From the NCBI GenBank assembly GCA_002423615.1, contig DIKO01000087.1, positions 1 to 27,001 of the forward strand: DNA of 27,001 nt. Reading direction: 5' to 3'. The notes under the pieces were generated by a model. The model did no database searches, had not been told where the DNA came from, and saw nothing but the letters and a program-made list of their open reading frames with translations. Shown here in pieces: positions 1-7,145 of the stretch. Each line of letters opens with the position of its first letter. Positions within the stretch are counted from its first letter, which is position 1. The stretch is from Desulfobacteraceae bacterium UBA5616. Its GTDB lineage: Bacteria; Desulfobacterota; Desulfobacteria; Desulfobacterales; UBA5616. Both the position numbers and the translations under genes were made by a program.

Positions 1-180
1 GAGATGCATGCGCGGAGGATAGTGGGCGAGGTCACAGGGGAGGGAAACATATTGAAAACTGTTTGCAGGTTTTAGTGTGTTTCAGCATTCAGGTGGAGTT
101 AGGCCTTAAAAGATAAGCGGAGCAGGGTAGGACAAGTCTTTTTGGTTTAAGTCCATACGTACAAAGAGGAGGTATTGTTA
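1..180 (+). other. Leader and upstream region of the dsr operon
   Basis: No gene is recognised in these 180 bases. They precede dsrA and end in a strong ribosome binding site, AGGAGG at 167-172, placed 8 bases before the GTG at 181. I looked for a sigma-70 promoter and found only weak matches with poor -10 boxes, so no promoter is called; it may lie further upstream, outside the window. The plus-strand frames contain stops, and no family is recognisable in the short reading frame that ends near 114. Confidence 0.5.
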
Positions 181-1599
181 GTGGCTTTTGAACCGAAACG
201 TCCTGTAAAGGACATTAACTATCAAGAAGCTCGCATTTACACTGACGCCGAGCTGAAGAACTACACAGAAGAGGAACTCAAAAATTTTAAAATCAAGCAC
301 GACATTCCGATGTTGGATGAGTTGGAGAAAGGCCCGTGGCCCAGCTTCGTGGCTGACGCCAAAAGGAATGCCCTGCACCGGAAAAAAATGGCCGACGACA
401 GGCTTCTGATTGACAAAGAGGGCACCGAGGATCTGCTCGGCGTTCTGGAGCAGTCCTTTGTAGACGGTGAAACTCACTGGAAACACGGCGGCATCGTCGG
501 CGTGATGGGTTATGGCGGCGGCGTTATCGGTCGGTACTCCGACATGGCGGAAAAGTACCCCGCAGTTGCCCACTTCCATACCATGCGCGTCAACCAGCCG
601 GCCAGCAAATTTTATGACACCAACTTCCTGCGGACCATCTGCGACCTTTGGGAATACCGGGGCAGCGGCCTGATGAACCTGCACGGCTCCACCGGCGACC
701 TCGTTCTGCTGGGAACCGTAACCGAACAGCTCGAGCCTATCTTCTTTGAGCTGACCCACGTGATGGACCAGGATATCGGCGGTTCCGGCTCCAACCTGCG
801 GACCCCCTCCTGCTGCATTGGTAAGGCCCGTTGCGAATTCTCCTGCATCGATACCCAGGAGCTTTCCTATGAAATGACCAACTACTACCAGGACGAGCTG
901 CACCGTCCGGCGTTCCCTTATAAATTCAAGTTCAAGTTTGACGGCTGCCCGAACGGCTGCGTGGCTTCCATCGCCCGTTCCGACCTGTCCTTCATCGGCA
1001 CCTGGCGCGACGACATCCGGATTGACCAGGCTGCGGTCCAGTCCTACATCGCGGGTGAATTTACGCCCAACGCCGGCGCCTTCAGCGGAAGAGACTGGGG
1101 CAAGTTCGACATCCAGAAGGAAATCCTCGATCTCTGTCCCTCCAAATGCATGTGGATGGAAGACGGCAAGCTCATGATCGACAACGCCGAGTGCGTTCGC
1201 TGCATGCACTGCATCAACACCATGCCCAGGGCTCTGAAGCCGGGCCTCGATACAGGCGTAACCCTCCTGTGCGGCGCCAAGGCCCCGATTCTGGACGGCG
1301 CCCAGATGGCCACCCTGCTCGTCCCCTTCATGAAAGCGGAGCCTCCCTACGACAACATTAAAGCAGTTATCGAAAAGGTCTGGGAGTTCTGGATGGAAGA
1401 AGGCCGGAACCGTGAGCGCGTAGGTGAATTAATTCAGCGCGTCGGCCTGCCGAAGTTCATTGAAGCCTGCGAACTGCCGGCCACGCCGCAGATGGTGAAG
1501 GCGCCTCGTTCCAACCCGTACATCTTATGGAAAGAAGAAGACGTGACGGGCGGCTGGCAGCGGGATATCAACGATTACCGGACGAGACACAAGCGATAG
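181..1599 (+). CDS. dsrA: Dissimilatory sulfite reductase alpha subunit DsrA
   Basis: DsrA pairs with DsrB in the cytoplasmic alpha2beta2 enzyme that takes sulfite to the DsrC-bound trisulfide in the last step of sulfate respiration. The siroheme-cluster motifs are clear: C212-x5-C218 and C256-x3-C260, in the contexts CCIGKARC and DGCPNGC. A ferredoxin insert follows, with Cys in CPSKC and CVRCMHC at about residues 320-345. The N-terminal stretch MLDELEKGPWPSFV is typical of DsrA. A TTG at 175 is also in frame, but AGGAGG (167-172) stands 8 bases before the GTG at 181 and only 2 before the TTG, so GTG is chosen, giving 472 aa. This is somewhat longer than the roughly 437 aa of Desulfovibrio DsrA because of an N-terminal extension. 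It is the first gene of an operon; dsrB follows after 13 bases. Confidence 0.98.
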   Translation: MAFEPKRPVKDINYQEARIYTDAELKNYTEEELKNFKIKHDIPMLDELEKGPWPSFVADAKRNALHRKKMADDRLLIDKEGTEDLLGVLEQSFVDGETHWKHGGIVGVMGYGGGVIGRYSDMAEKYPAVAHFHTMRVNQPASKFYDTNFLRTICDLWEYRGSGLMNLHGSTGDLVLLGTVTEQLEPIFFELTHVMDQDIGGSGSNLRTPSCCIGKARCEFSCIDTQELSYEMTNYYQDELHRPAFPYKFKFKFDGCPNGCVASIARSDLSFIGTWRDDIRIDQAAVQSYIAGEFTPNAGAFSGRDWGKFDIQKEILDLCPSKCMWMEDGKLMIDNAECVRCMHCINTMPRALKPGLDTGVTLLCGAKAPILDGAQMATLLVPFMKAEPPYDNIKAVIEKVWEFWMEEGRNRERVGELIQRVGLPKFIEACELPATPQMVKAPRSNPYILWKEEDVTGGWQRDINDYRTRHKR

Positions 1600-1612
1600 G
1601 AGGGGTAGAGAA

Positions 1613-2773
1613 ATGGCTGAAAAATTAATTTTAGATAGACTTGGCAGATACAACCCGGCTGAACCGCAAAGCGGGCGGCTGACCGACCTCGGCCCGAGGC
1701 ACTACTGGGAGTACTTACCCCCGGTTGTTCAGGAGAACTACGGCAAGTGGGACTACCATGAAATCCTCGAGCCCGGCATTCTGGTGCACGTTTCGGAAAC
1801 CGGAGCGAAGGTGTTTACCATTCGCTGTGGCGCGGCCCGTTTTATGTCCGTCGAGCACGTCCGTGAAATCTGCGACATTGCCGACAAGCACTGCGGCGGC
1901 TATGTCCGCTTCACCACCCGGAACAACATCGAGTTCTTAACAGACAGCCTGGAAAAAGTGGAAGCGCTGAAAGCCGATCTGTTGAGCCGCAAGCACGTCT
2001 CCGGCAGCTTCAAGTTCCCCATCGGCGGAACCGGCGCCGGCATCAGCAATATCGTTCACACCCAGGGCTATATTCACTGCCACACTCCGGCTACGGACGC
2101 TTCTTCCATGGTGAAATCCGTGTCCGACGAGCTGTTTGAATACTTCACCGGCATGTCCCTGCCGGCCCAGCTCCGGGTTTCCATGGCCTGCTGCCTGAAC
2201 ATGTGCGGCGCCGTTCATTGTTCGGATATCGCCATCCTGGGGTACCACCGGAAACCGCCCATGCTGGACCATGAGTATCTGGACAAAATGTGCGAAATTC
2301 CGCTGGCCATCGCCGCCTGCCCCACGGCCGCCATTAAACCGGCAAAAGTTACCGTGGACGGCAAGGAACTGAAAAGTGTGGCCGTAAACCACGAACGCTG
2401 CATGTTCTGCGGCAACTGCTACACCATGTGTCCTTCCATGCCCCTGTCTGACAAGGAAGGCGACGGCATCGTCCTCATGGTGGGCGGCAAGGTGTCCAAC
2501 CGGATCAGCACCCCGAAATTCTCCAAGGTTGTCGTGGCCTTCATCCCCAATGAAACACCCCGCTGGCCGACCATGACCGCCACCATCAAAAAGATGGTGG
2601 AAGCCTACGCCAGCGACGCCAGAAAATATGAGCGCGTGGGAGATTGGGCGGAGAGAATCGGATGGGAAAGATTCTTTGATAAATGTGAAATTCCGTTCAC
2701 ACATCATCTCATTGATGACTTCCGTGATCCTGCTTATTACACCTGGCGGCACACGTCGCAATTCAAGTTTTAG
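1613..2773 (+). CDS. dsrB: Dissimilatory sulfite reductase beta subunit DsrB
   Basis: This is the beta subunit of the DsrAB sulfite reductase; in characterised enzymes it carries the catalytically active siroheme coupled to a [4Fe-4S] cluster. The cluster Cys residues are C156, C193, C194 and C198 (CCLNMC). Their spacing of 37, 1 and 4 is the same as for C151, C188, C189 and C193 of Desulfovibrio vulgaris DsrB. A ferredoxin domain with ACPTAAI and CMFCGNCYTMCP lies at about residues 235-285. At 386 aa it has the usual length. The ATG at 1613 follows an AGGAGGGG ribosome binding site that begins at the dsrA stop codon. A perfect hairpin lies directly downstream, before dsrD. Confidence 0.98.
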   Translation: MAEKLILDRLGRYNPAEPQSGRLTDLGPRHYWEYLPPVVQENYGKWDYHEILEPGILVHVSETGAKVFTIRCGAARFMSVEHVREICDIADKHCGGYVRFTTRNNIEFLTDSLEKVEALKADLLSRKHVSGSFKFPIGGTGAGISNIVHTQGYIHCHTPATDASSMVKSVSDELFEYFTGMSLPAQLRVSMACCLNMCGAVHCSDIAILGYHRKPPMLDHEYLDKMCEIPLAIAACPTAAIKPAKVTVDGKELKSVAVNHERCMFCGNCYTMCPSMPLSDKEGDGIVLMVGGKVSNRISTPKFSKVVVAFIPNETPRWPTMTATIKKMVEAYASDARKYERVGDWAERIGWERFFDKCEIPFTHHLIDDFRDPAYYTWRHTSQFKF

Positions 2774-2784
2774 AAGTACTGCTG

Positions 2785-2812
2785 AAGGGGCATGCTTAAA
2801 CCCATGCCCCTT
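2785..2812 (+). promoter_or_regulatory. Perfect 10-bp hairpin between dsrB and dsrD
   Basis: AAGGGGCATG (2785-2794), an 8-base loop CTTAAACC, and CATGCCCCTT (2803-2812) form a perfect inverted repeat, starting 11 bases after the dsrB stop. Only TTGTT follows on the 3' side, so it is not a classical full terminator. A partial terminator or an mRNA 3'-end stabiliser that sets different dsrAB and dsrD transcript levels is a reasonable inference. Confidence 0.7.
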
Positions 2813-2842
2813 GTTCCCCTTACCTTAAAAAAGGACACTGAT

Positions 2843-3082
2843 ATGGATTATCAAGAGGCAAAAGAACTGATCGTTACTGAGCTGACGAAAAAATTAAAAT
2901 CCAAATCCAAATTTTACTTCAACGATTTATCGGGCATTTTGGAGATGAAACCCAGAGACGCCAAAAAAATCGTGAATCAACTGGTCCAGGACGGAGTTCT
3001 TGAATACTGGTCAAGCGGAAGCACCTCCATGTACGGACTTCCCGGCACCGGAAAACAGGCGGCCGCCGAACACGAAGATTAA
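2843..3082 (+). CDS. dsrD: DsrD, winged-helix activator of sulfite reductase
   Basis: DsrD is a small winged-helix protein found beside dsrAB in sulfate reducers and reported to activate DsrAB allosterically. The 79-aa protein starts MDYQEAKELI and carries the family core FYFNDLSGIL with a C-terminal SSGSTSMYGLPG. The ATG at 2843 is chosen because it has a ribosome binding site (AAAGGA just before 2836) and gives the family's normal length. An in-frame ATG at 2792 lies inside the upstream hairpin and would add 17 unrelated residues. An 83-base gap separates it from dsrN on the same strand. Confidence 0.96.
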   Translation: MDYQEAKELIVTELTKKLKSKSKFYFNDLSGILEMKPRDAKKIVNQLVQDGVLEYWSSGSTSMYGLPGTGKQAAAEHED

Positions 3083-3165
3083 TTTACGTTTTTGCTCGAT
3101 GTTGTTTTCGAAGGGTTCATTCCGCCGTCAGGCCGGGTCCTTGACAGGGTGTCACCGAGACGCAT

Positions 3166-4563
3166 ATGAAACGCGCTAAAATCGTCATTTCCGCTTTGCG
3201 CGGCGGTTCGGGGAAGACCACGCTGGCCGTCGGTATTATTGCGGCACTGAAGGAAAAAAACCTTTCCGTCGCACCTTTCAAAAAAGGTCCCGATTATATT
3301 GACGCCGGCTGGCTGGCTTTCGCCGCCGGCCGGACCTGTTATAATCTGGACACTTTCATTATCCCCGAACCCCAGTTGGTCAACTCCTTCTATACCCACA
3401 CCAGCCCGGATGACATTGCTGTTATAGAAGGGAACCGCGGTATTTATGACGGCATCGATATTTTCGGTGAAACCAGCACCGCCGAACTGGCGAAATTATT
3501 GGCCGCGCCCCTCATACTGGTTTTAGACTGCACCAAGACGACACGCACCATGGCCGCTGTCCTCCTGGGGCTTTTGCATTTTGATCCCAAAGTCCATATC
3601 GGCGGCGTCATTTTAAACCACACCGCAGGTCTCCGGCATGAAAAAATTTTACGCCATAGCATTGAGCACCATACCGGCATAACGGTTTTAGGCGCACTGC
3701 CCAAGCTCAAGACGGAAATCTTTCCGGAACGCCACATGGGGCTGGTTCCCACCCCCGAACATGCATGGGCGATGGATGCTGTTTCAAAGGCCCGCGCCAT
3801 TATCGACAAATACATTGACATGGATGCCGTCATTCGTCTTGCAACCCGCCGGGAAGAAGCCGGTGAATTTCCGCATCCTCCTCCCCCGTCGTCTGAAATA
3901 CCGTCCTGCACCTCATCCGACAGGCCAACCATCGGCATTCTCCGGGATTCCGCCTTTCAGTTCTATTACCCCGAAAACATAGAGGCCCTTGAAAATGCCG
4001 GGGCTGAAATTTGTTTCATAAGCCCTCTGACGGACCACAGCCTTCCCGAGGTGGACGCCCTCTATATCGGCGGAGGATTCCCCGAAACCCATGCACGGAT
4101 TCTTGCCGAAAACCACGCTTTCAGGGGTCATATCAAAGCGCTTGCAGACCAGGGACTGCCCATCTATGCCGAGTGCGGGGGATTGATGTACCTGGGGGAA
4201 TCCCTTGTTCTGGAAGGTCGGACCTATCCCATGGCAGGAGTTTTACCCGTGGTTTTCGGTCTTTCGAAAAGGCCTCAGGGCCATGGGTACACCATTGTTT
4301 CCGTTGAAAGGGAAAATCCGTTTTTAGAGGTCGGCATTGAATTCAAAGGCCATGAATTCCACTACTCCAAGGTGATGGAATGGCGCGGCTCCGAGGATGA
4401 TCTGGTTTTTTCCATGAAGCGGGGGGCTGGATTCTTCCAGGGCAAAGACGGAGTCTGTTATAAAAATGTGCTGGCGACTTATACGCATATCCATTCATTG
4501 GGGCTTCCGGGCTGGGCGAAATCCATGGTTGCAAAGGCCGCGGCGTTTAAATGTTCAAGATGA
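3166..4563 (+). CDS. dsrN: DsrN, siroheme amidase (CbiA-like amidotransferase)
   Basis: The protein has the two-domain architecture of cobyrinate a,c-diamide synthase. An N-terminal P-loop amide-ligase domain carries GGSGKTT with Lys17. A C-terminal class I glutamine amidotransferase domain (about residues 250-440) has the nucleophile Cys337 in AECGGLMYL and a catalytic-type His in GHEFHYS (about 399). In dsr loci this paralogue is DsrN, which uses glutamine and ATP to amidate siroheme for DsrAB; the position after dsrABD supports that over cobalamin synthesis. At 465 aa it has the usual length. The ribosome binding site before the ATG at 3166 is poor; a small TGACA/TGTCA inverted repeat (3142-3154) occupies that area. 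Its stop overlaps the next start as ATGA. A true CbiA role cannot be excluded by sequence alone. Confidence 0.9.
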   Translation: MKRAKIVISALRGGSGKTTLAVGIIAALKEKNLSVAPFKKGPDYIDAGWLAFAAGRTCYNLDTFIIPEPQLVNSFYTHTSPDDIAVIEGNRGIYDGIDIFGETSTAELAKLLAAPLILVLDCTKTTRTMAAVLLGLLHFDPKVHIGGVILNHTAGLRHEKILRHSIEHHTGITVLGALPKLKTEIFPERHMGLVPTPEHAWAMDAVSKARAIIDKYIDMDAVIRLATRREEAGEFPHPPPPSSEIPSCTSSDRPTIGILRDSAFQFYYPENIEALENAGAEICFISPLTDHSLPEVDALYIGGGFPETHARILAENHAFRGHIKALADQGLPIYAECGGLMYLGESLVLEGRTYPMAGVLPVVFGLSKRPQGHGYTIVSVERENPFLEVGIEFKGHEFHYSKVMEWRGSEDDLVFSMKRGAGFFQGKDGVCYKNVLATYTHIHSLGLPGWAKSMVAKAAAFKCSR

Positions 4564-5405
4564 AACGCGGTCAGATTGAAGACGAGATATTAAACATCAC
4601 CGCATCCGCCGAAACCAAAATAACTCCCCGGGATCTTGAAAACCTTGTCGCCCATCGTTTTTCATTGAACAGGCATGAGGCCGGTGAATATTTAAAGTCC
4701 CTCATTCTCGAGGAAGCCCTTTGTTATACTTACGAATTCGGGCGCACCTGTATCGAAATTTCCTTCAATAGGCCGGTCAGACTTTCCAAAAATGTGATCA
4801 TTAAACCTCCGGACCGTCATTATACGTTGGAAAAGGGTGAGGTCACCGTGAATATAAAGGGAGGGGCTTCCTTCGGAACGGGCCGCCATCCCACCACCCG
4901 GCTTTCCGTAAGAGGAATTGAAGCTGCCATGGCCCTATACCGGCTTACGGGGGGAGCGGCGCCGACCTCATGCCTTGACCTGGGAACCGGAACCGGCATT
5001 CTGGTCGTCACGGCGGTTTTACTTGGCGTGGAACGGGGGGTGGGCATTGATATAGATCCGGTCGCCGTATCCGAGGCCCTGGAAAATGTCCGGTTGAACG
5101 GCCTTGCCGACAGGATCCGAATCTACTCCCTTTCGGCCGATGAGATTGACGGCACATACCCGATGATTATTGCGAACCTGCGGTACACGGCTCTGATAAG
5201 ACTTTTCCCGACGCTTTCCGCCATACTGGAGGAAAATGGACTGCTGGTCATGTCCGGCATAAAATCGGAAGAACTATCAGATGTACTTTCGGTCTATGAA
5301 GGCGCGATTTGGAGGGTTGCGTTCAGGGAAGAAGAAAAGGGCTGGGCCGGGATCGTGCTGGTCAAAAACGGGCAACAACGGCAAATTCAGTCGTTGCCCG
5401 CCTGA
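4560..5405 (+). CDS. PrmA-like SAM-dependent methyltransferase
   Basis: This is a class I S-adenosylmethionine methyltransferase. Motif I is CLDLGTGTGIL (about residues 137-147), followed by the acidic VGIDIDPVAV. The PrmA-type signature FGTGRHPTT (about 102-110) and a motif IV of IIANLRY are present. The C-terminal two thirds therefore resemble ribosomal protein L11 methyltransferase. The N-terminal about 75 residues look like a short helical, winged-helix-like region rather than the usual PrmA L11-binding domain. It starts within the dsrN stop (ATGA at 4560-4563), which suggests translational coupling; an ATG at 4551 is also possible. The substrate is unknown: L11, another protein, or something tied to siroheme or DsrAB. 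Its 3' end contains the terminator of the opposing cytochrome gene. Confidence 0.8.
   Translation: MKRGQIEDEILNITASAETKITPRDLENLVAHRFSLNRHEAGEYLKSLILEEALCYTYEFGRTCIEISFNRPVRLSKNVIIKPPDRHYTLEKGEVTVNIKGGASFGTGRHPTTRLSVRGIEAAMALYRLTGGAAPTSCLDLGTGTGILVVTAVLLGVERGVGIDIDPVAVSEALENVRLNGLADRIRIYSLSADEIDGTYPMIIANLRYTALIRLFPTLSAILEENGLLVMSGIKSEELSDVLSVYEGAIWRVAFREEEKGWAGIVLVKNGQQRQIQSLPA
5364..5400 (-). terminator. Intrinsic terminator of the cytochrome/tat transcription unit
   Basis: Read on the minus strand, CGGGCAAC (5400-5393) and GTTGCCCG (5376-5369) form an 8-bp stem, and five T follow (5368-5364). It lies about 30 bases past the cytochrome stop and fully inside the last 15 codons of the convergent methyltransferase gene. 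On the plus strand no T-run follows the stem, so it should terminate only minus-strand transcripts. Confidence 0.75.
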
Positions 5406-5428
5406 GTATATATTCCTGAAATACCCGG

Positions 5429-5890
5429 TTACTTCTTGGGATGGCACTCTTTGCAGGTTACGGGTGCAAAACCGGCGTCCTTGGACGTCAATCCTTTTTC
5501 CTTATTATGCTTCTTATGGCATCCCCTGCAGTTGTCGTGAACGGCCTCGGCATGGTACTCCAGTTCCTGCTTCCGGGTCAGCTTGGGAGCGTCCTTTCCC
5601 TTTGGCTTTTCACCGGCGATCTTGTGACATTCGATACAATTCTGAACTTCATCTCCGGCTTTGAGATCCGTCAGGGGCTTGTTGTTTTCATCATGGTGGC
5701 AATCACCGCAGCCGGCCTTGTACGCCTCGACATGTTTCTTGTGGGAGAACTCCACAATGCCTTTTTGGTGTTCGCTGTAAGCCTTATTGTCCATCTTCAC
5801 GATATCGGGAACGGTCGTACCGGCATGGATCGATGAAGCGGCAAACAAGGCGATAATACTCCATACGAACAAGAAAGATCTTTTCCCCAT
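5429..5890 (-). CDS. Periplasmic tetraheme cytochrome c, class III (c3 type)
   Basis: The 153-aa precursor has a signal peptide (MGKRSFLFVW start, hydrophobic to about residue 20, probable cleavage after IHA at 23) and four CxxCH heme sites: C61-H65, C85-H89, C111-H115 and C146-H150. Extra His residues (FSHKKH, CHH, YHAEAVH, KKH) can supply the distal ligands for bis-His hemes. This is the pattern of class III cytochromes that carry electrons in the periplasm of sulfate reducers, for example from hydrogenase or formate dehydrogenase. The ATG at 5890 has AGGAGG (5901-5906) 10 bases upstream; a longer in-frame start would bury the signal peptide. The signal is Sec-like, with no twin arginine, although tatBC is the next gene pair upstream. 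Confidence 0.93.
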   Translation of the reverse strand: MGKRSFLFVWSIIALFAASSIHAGTTVPDIVKMDNKAYSEHQKGIVEFSHKKHVEAYKAGCGDCHHDENNKPLTDLKAGDEVQNCIECHKIAGEKPKGKDAPKLTRKQELEYHAEAVHDNCRGCHKKHNKEKGLTSKDAGFAPVTCKECHPKK

Positions 5891-5985
5891 CTTTTTTTCA
5901 CCTCCTCTTCCATTGATTTGCGCAATCACGTATCGGAATAAAATTTCATAACCGGGCCACTCTCTATCAGGAGGTCGGGAGTCTG

Positions 5986-6744
5986 TCAAGTGCCGTCGGA
6001 GAGTTCCTCTTCTTCCTCATCCGATGGCTTTCTGCTGAAAATTCTTGCCCCGATAATGCTGAGTTCATACAACAGCATCAGTGGAACGGCCATCAGGATC
6101 TGGCTGACCACGTCCGGGGGTGTCAATATCGCGGCGATGCTGAAAAATATCAATACGGCGTATTTCCGGTTTTTTTTTAAATAATCCACCGTCACAATCC
6201 CCAGTCTGGCCATGATGGTAAGAACCAGGGGAAGTTCAAATGCGAGCCCGAAGGCCAGCAGCATTTTTGATGAAAACCCCAGGTATTCGCGCATGGACGG
6301 GAGAGGACGGACGGTTTCCGATGCAAACCCTAAAAAAAATTTAAACCCGATCGGGAAAACCAGAAAATATCCGAATAGCGCCCCGCCGGTGAAGAAAATT
6401 GAGGACAGGATCACTGCGGGAAGCAGGAGCCTTCGTTCCTTCCTGTATAGCCCGGGGGCCACAAACAGCCAGAATTCATAGAGAATTACAGGGGCCGCCA
6501 AAATAATCCCCGACAACAGGGACACCTTCAGATACGTAAAAAAAGCCTCGGGCAGTCCTGTAAAAATCAGTTTATCTCCCTTTTCCATGGCCGATATCAG
6601 CGGCAGGGTTAAAATTTCGAAAATTTTTTCCTTAAATGCGTAGGAAATCAGGAAGCCGATGCCCACGGCAGCAAAAGACACCATCAGGCGGTTTCTGAGT
6701 TCTTCCAGGTGAGCCGTGAAGGGAAGCTTGTCATCTTCATCCAT
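5986..6744 (-). CDS. tatC: Sec-independent protein translocase TatC
   Basis: TatC is the six-helix inner-membrane receptor for twin-arginine signal peptides. The protein begins with the conserved HLEELRNRL motif and has the family's hydrophobic segments, with PVILYEFWLFVAPGL in the middle and FELPLVL later. It is 252 aa, the usual length. The ATG at 6744 is preferred because AAGGA (6753-6757) is 8 bases upstream; a GTG at 6750 would be only 2 bases from it. It overlaps the end of tatB by 8 bases. The C-terminus is unusually acidic (a run of Glu after residue 240). Confidence 0.96.
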   Translation of the reverse strand: MDEDDKLPFTAHLEELRNRLMVSFAAVGIGFLISYAFKEKIFEILTLPLISAMEKGDKLIFTGLPEAFFTYLKVSLLSGIILAAPVILYEFWLFVAPGLYRKERRLLLPAVILSSIFFTGGALFGYFLVFPIGFKFFLGFASETVRPLPSMREYLGFSSKMLLAFGLAFELPLVLTIMARLGIVTVDYLKKNRKYAVLIFFSIAAILTPPDVVSQILMAVPLMLLYELSIIGARIFSRKPSDEEEEELSDGT

Positions 6745-7060
6745 GATCACGGTCCTTGGTCAAATTGCCGGAGGGCGACTGTGTTTCATTGGAATTCAAT
6801 TCCCCGGGTCCGGATAATTTATCCGGCTCGTTCACCGGTGATGTGAGGTTCAAATCTTTTTCAATATCCTTGAGGCCGTGTTTCATACCGTCAATTTCAT
6901 CATCGATTTCGAATGAATCCTTTAATTCCTGGGTTGCCTTTTTAAACTCCCCCATGGCCTTACCCAGGGACTTCGCCAGATCCGGAAGTTTTCTGGGTCC
7001 AATGACAATCAATGCAATGGCCAGGATCAATAACATTTCCGGCATTCCAATACCGAACAT
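6737..7060 (-). CDS. tatB: Sec-independent translocase subunit TatA/TatB
   Basis: A single N-terminal transmembrane helix (MFGIGMPEMLLILAIALIV) is followed by the GPRKLPDLAKSLGK hinge and an amphipathic helix, then a charged disordered tail: the TatA/TatB fold. The Glu in the helix (PEML), the 107-aa length and the direct coupling to tatC favour TatB. No separate tatA is in view, so it may do both jobs or tatA may lie elsewhere. A clear ribosome binding site, AAGGAG, sits 7-8 bases before the ATG at 7060. Confidence 0.9.
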   Translation of the reverse strand: MFGIGMPEMLLILAIALIVIGPRKLPDLAKSLGKAMGEFKKATQELKDSFEIDDEIDGMKHGLKDIEKDLNLTSPVNEPDKLSGPGELNSNETQSPSGNLTKDRDHG

Positions 7061-7092
7061 AAAAGACTCCTTTTTGGTTAATCGCTGTCGCT

Positions 7093-7121
7093 TAATTACT
7101 GTTTTGCCGGATAAGAGTCAA
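7093..7121 (-). promoter_or_regulatory. Weak candidate promoter upstream of tatB
   Basis: On the minus strand TTGACT (7121-7116) matches the -35 consensus at five of six positions. The sequence 17 bases on (TAATTA, 7098-7093) is a poor -10. The 85-base ade-tatB gap is the largest but one in this run of genes, so an internal promoter is plausible but not shown. Confidence 0.25.
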
Positions 7122-7145
7122 CCCGGAGAAGAGCTGGAAGTCCCG

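Noticed and set aside
178..1209. Long minus-strand open frame opposite dsrA (and similar ones opposite dsrB and the ATPase gene)
   Set aside because: These are antisense shadows of strongly coding, GC-biased genes, with no family resemblance or ribosome binding sites.
3141..3171. Perfect -35 box TTGACA at 3141-3146 with TATGAA 18 bases on, as a dsrN promoter
   Set aside because: The -10 would fall on the dsrN start codon, requiring a leaderless message, and the TTGACA is part of a TGACA/TGTCA repeat. More likely chance within the operon.
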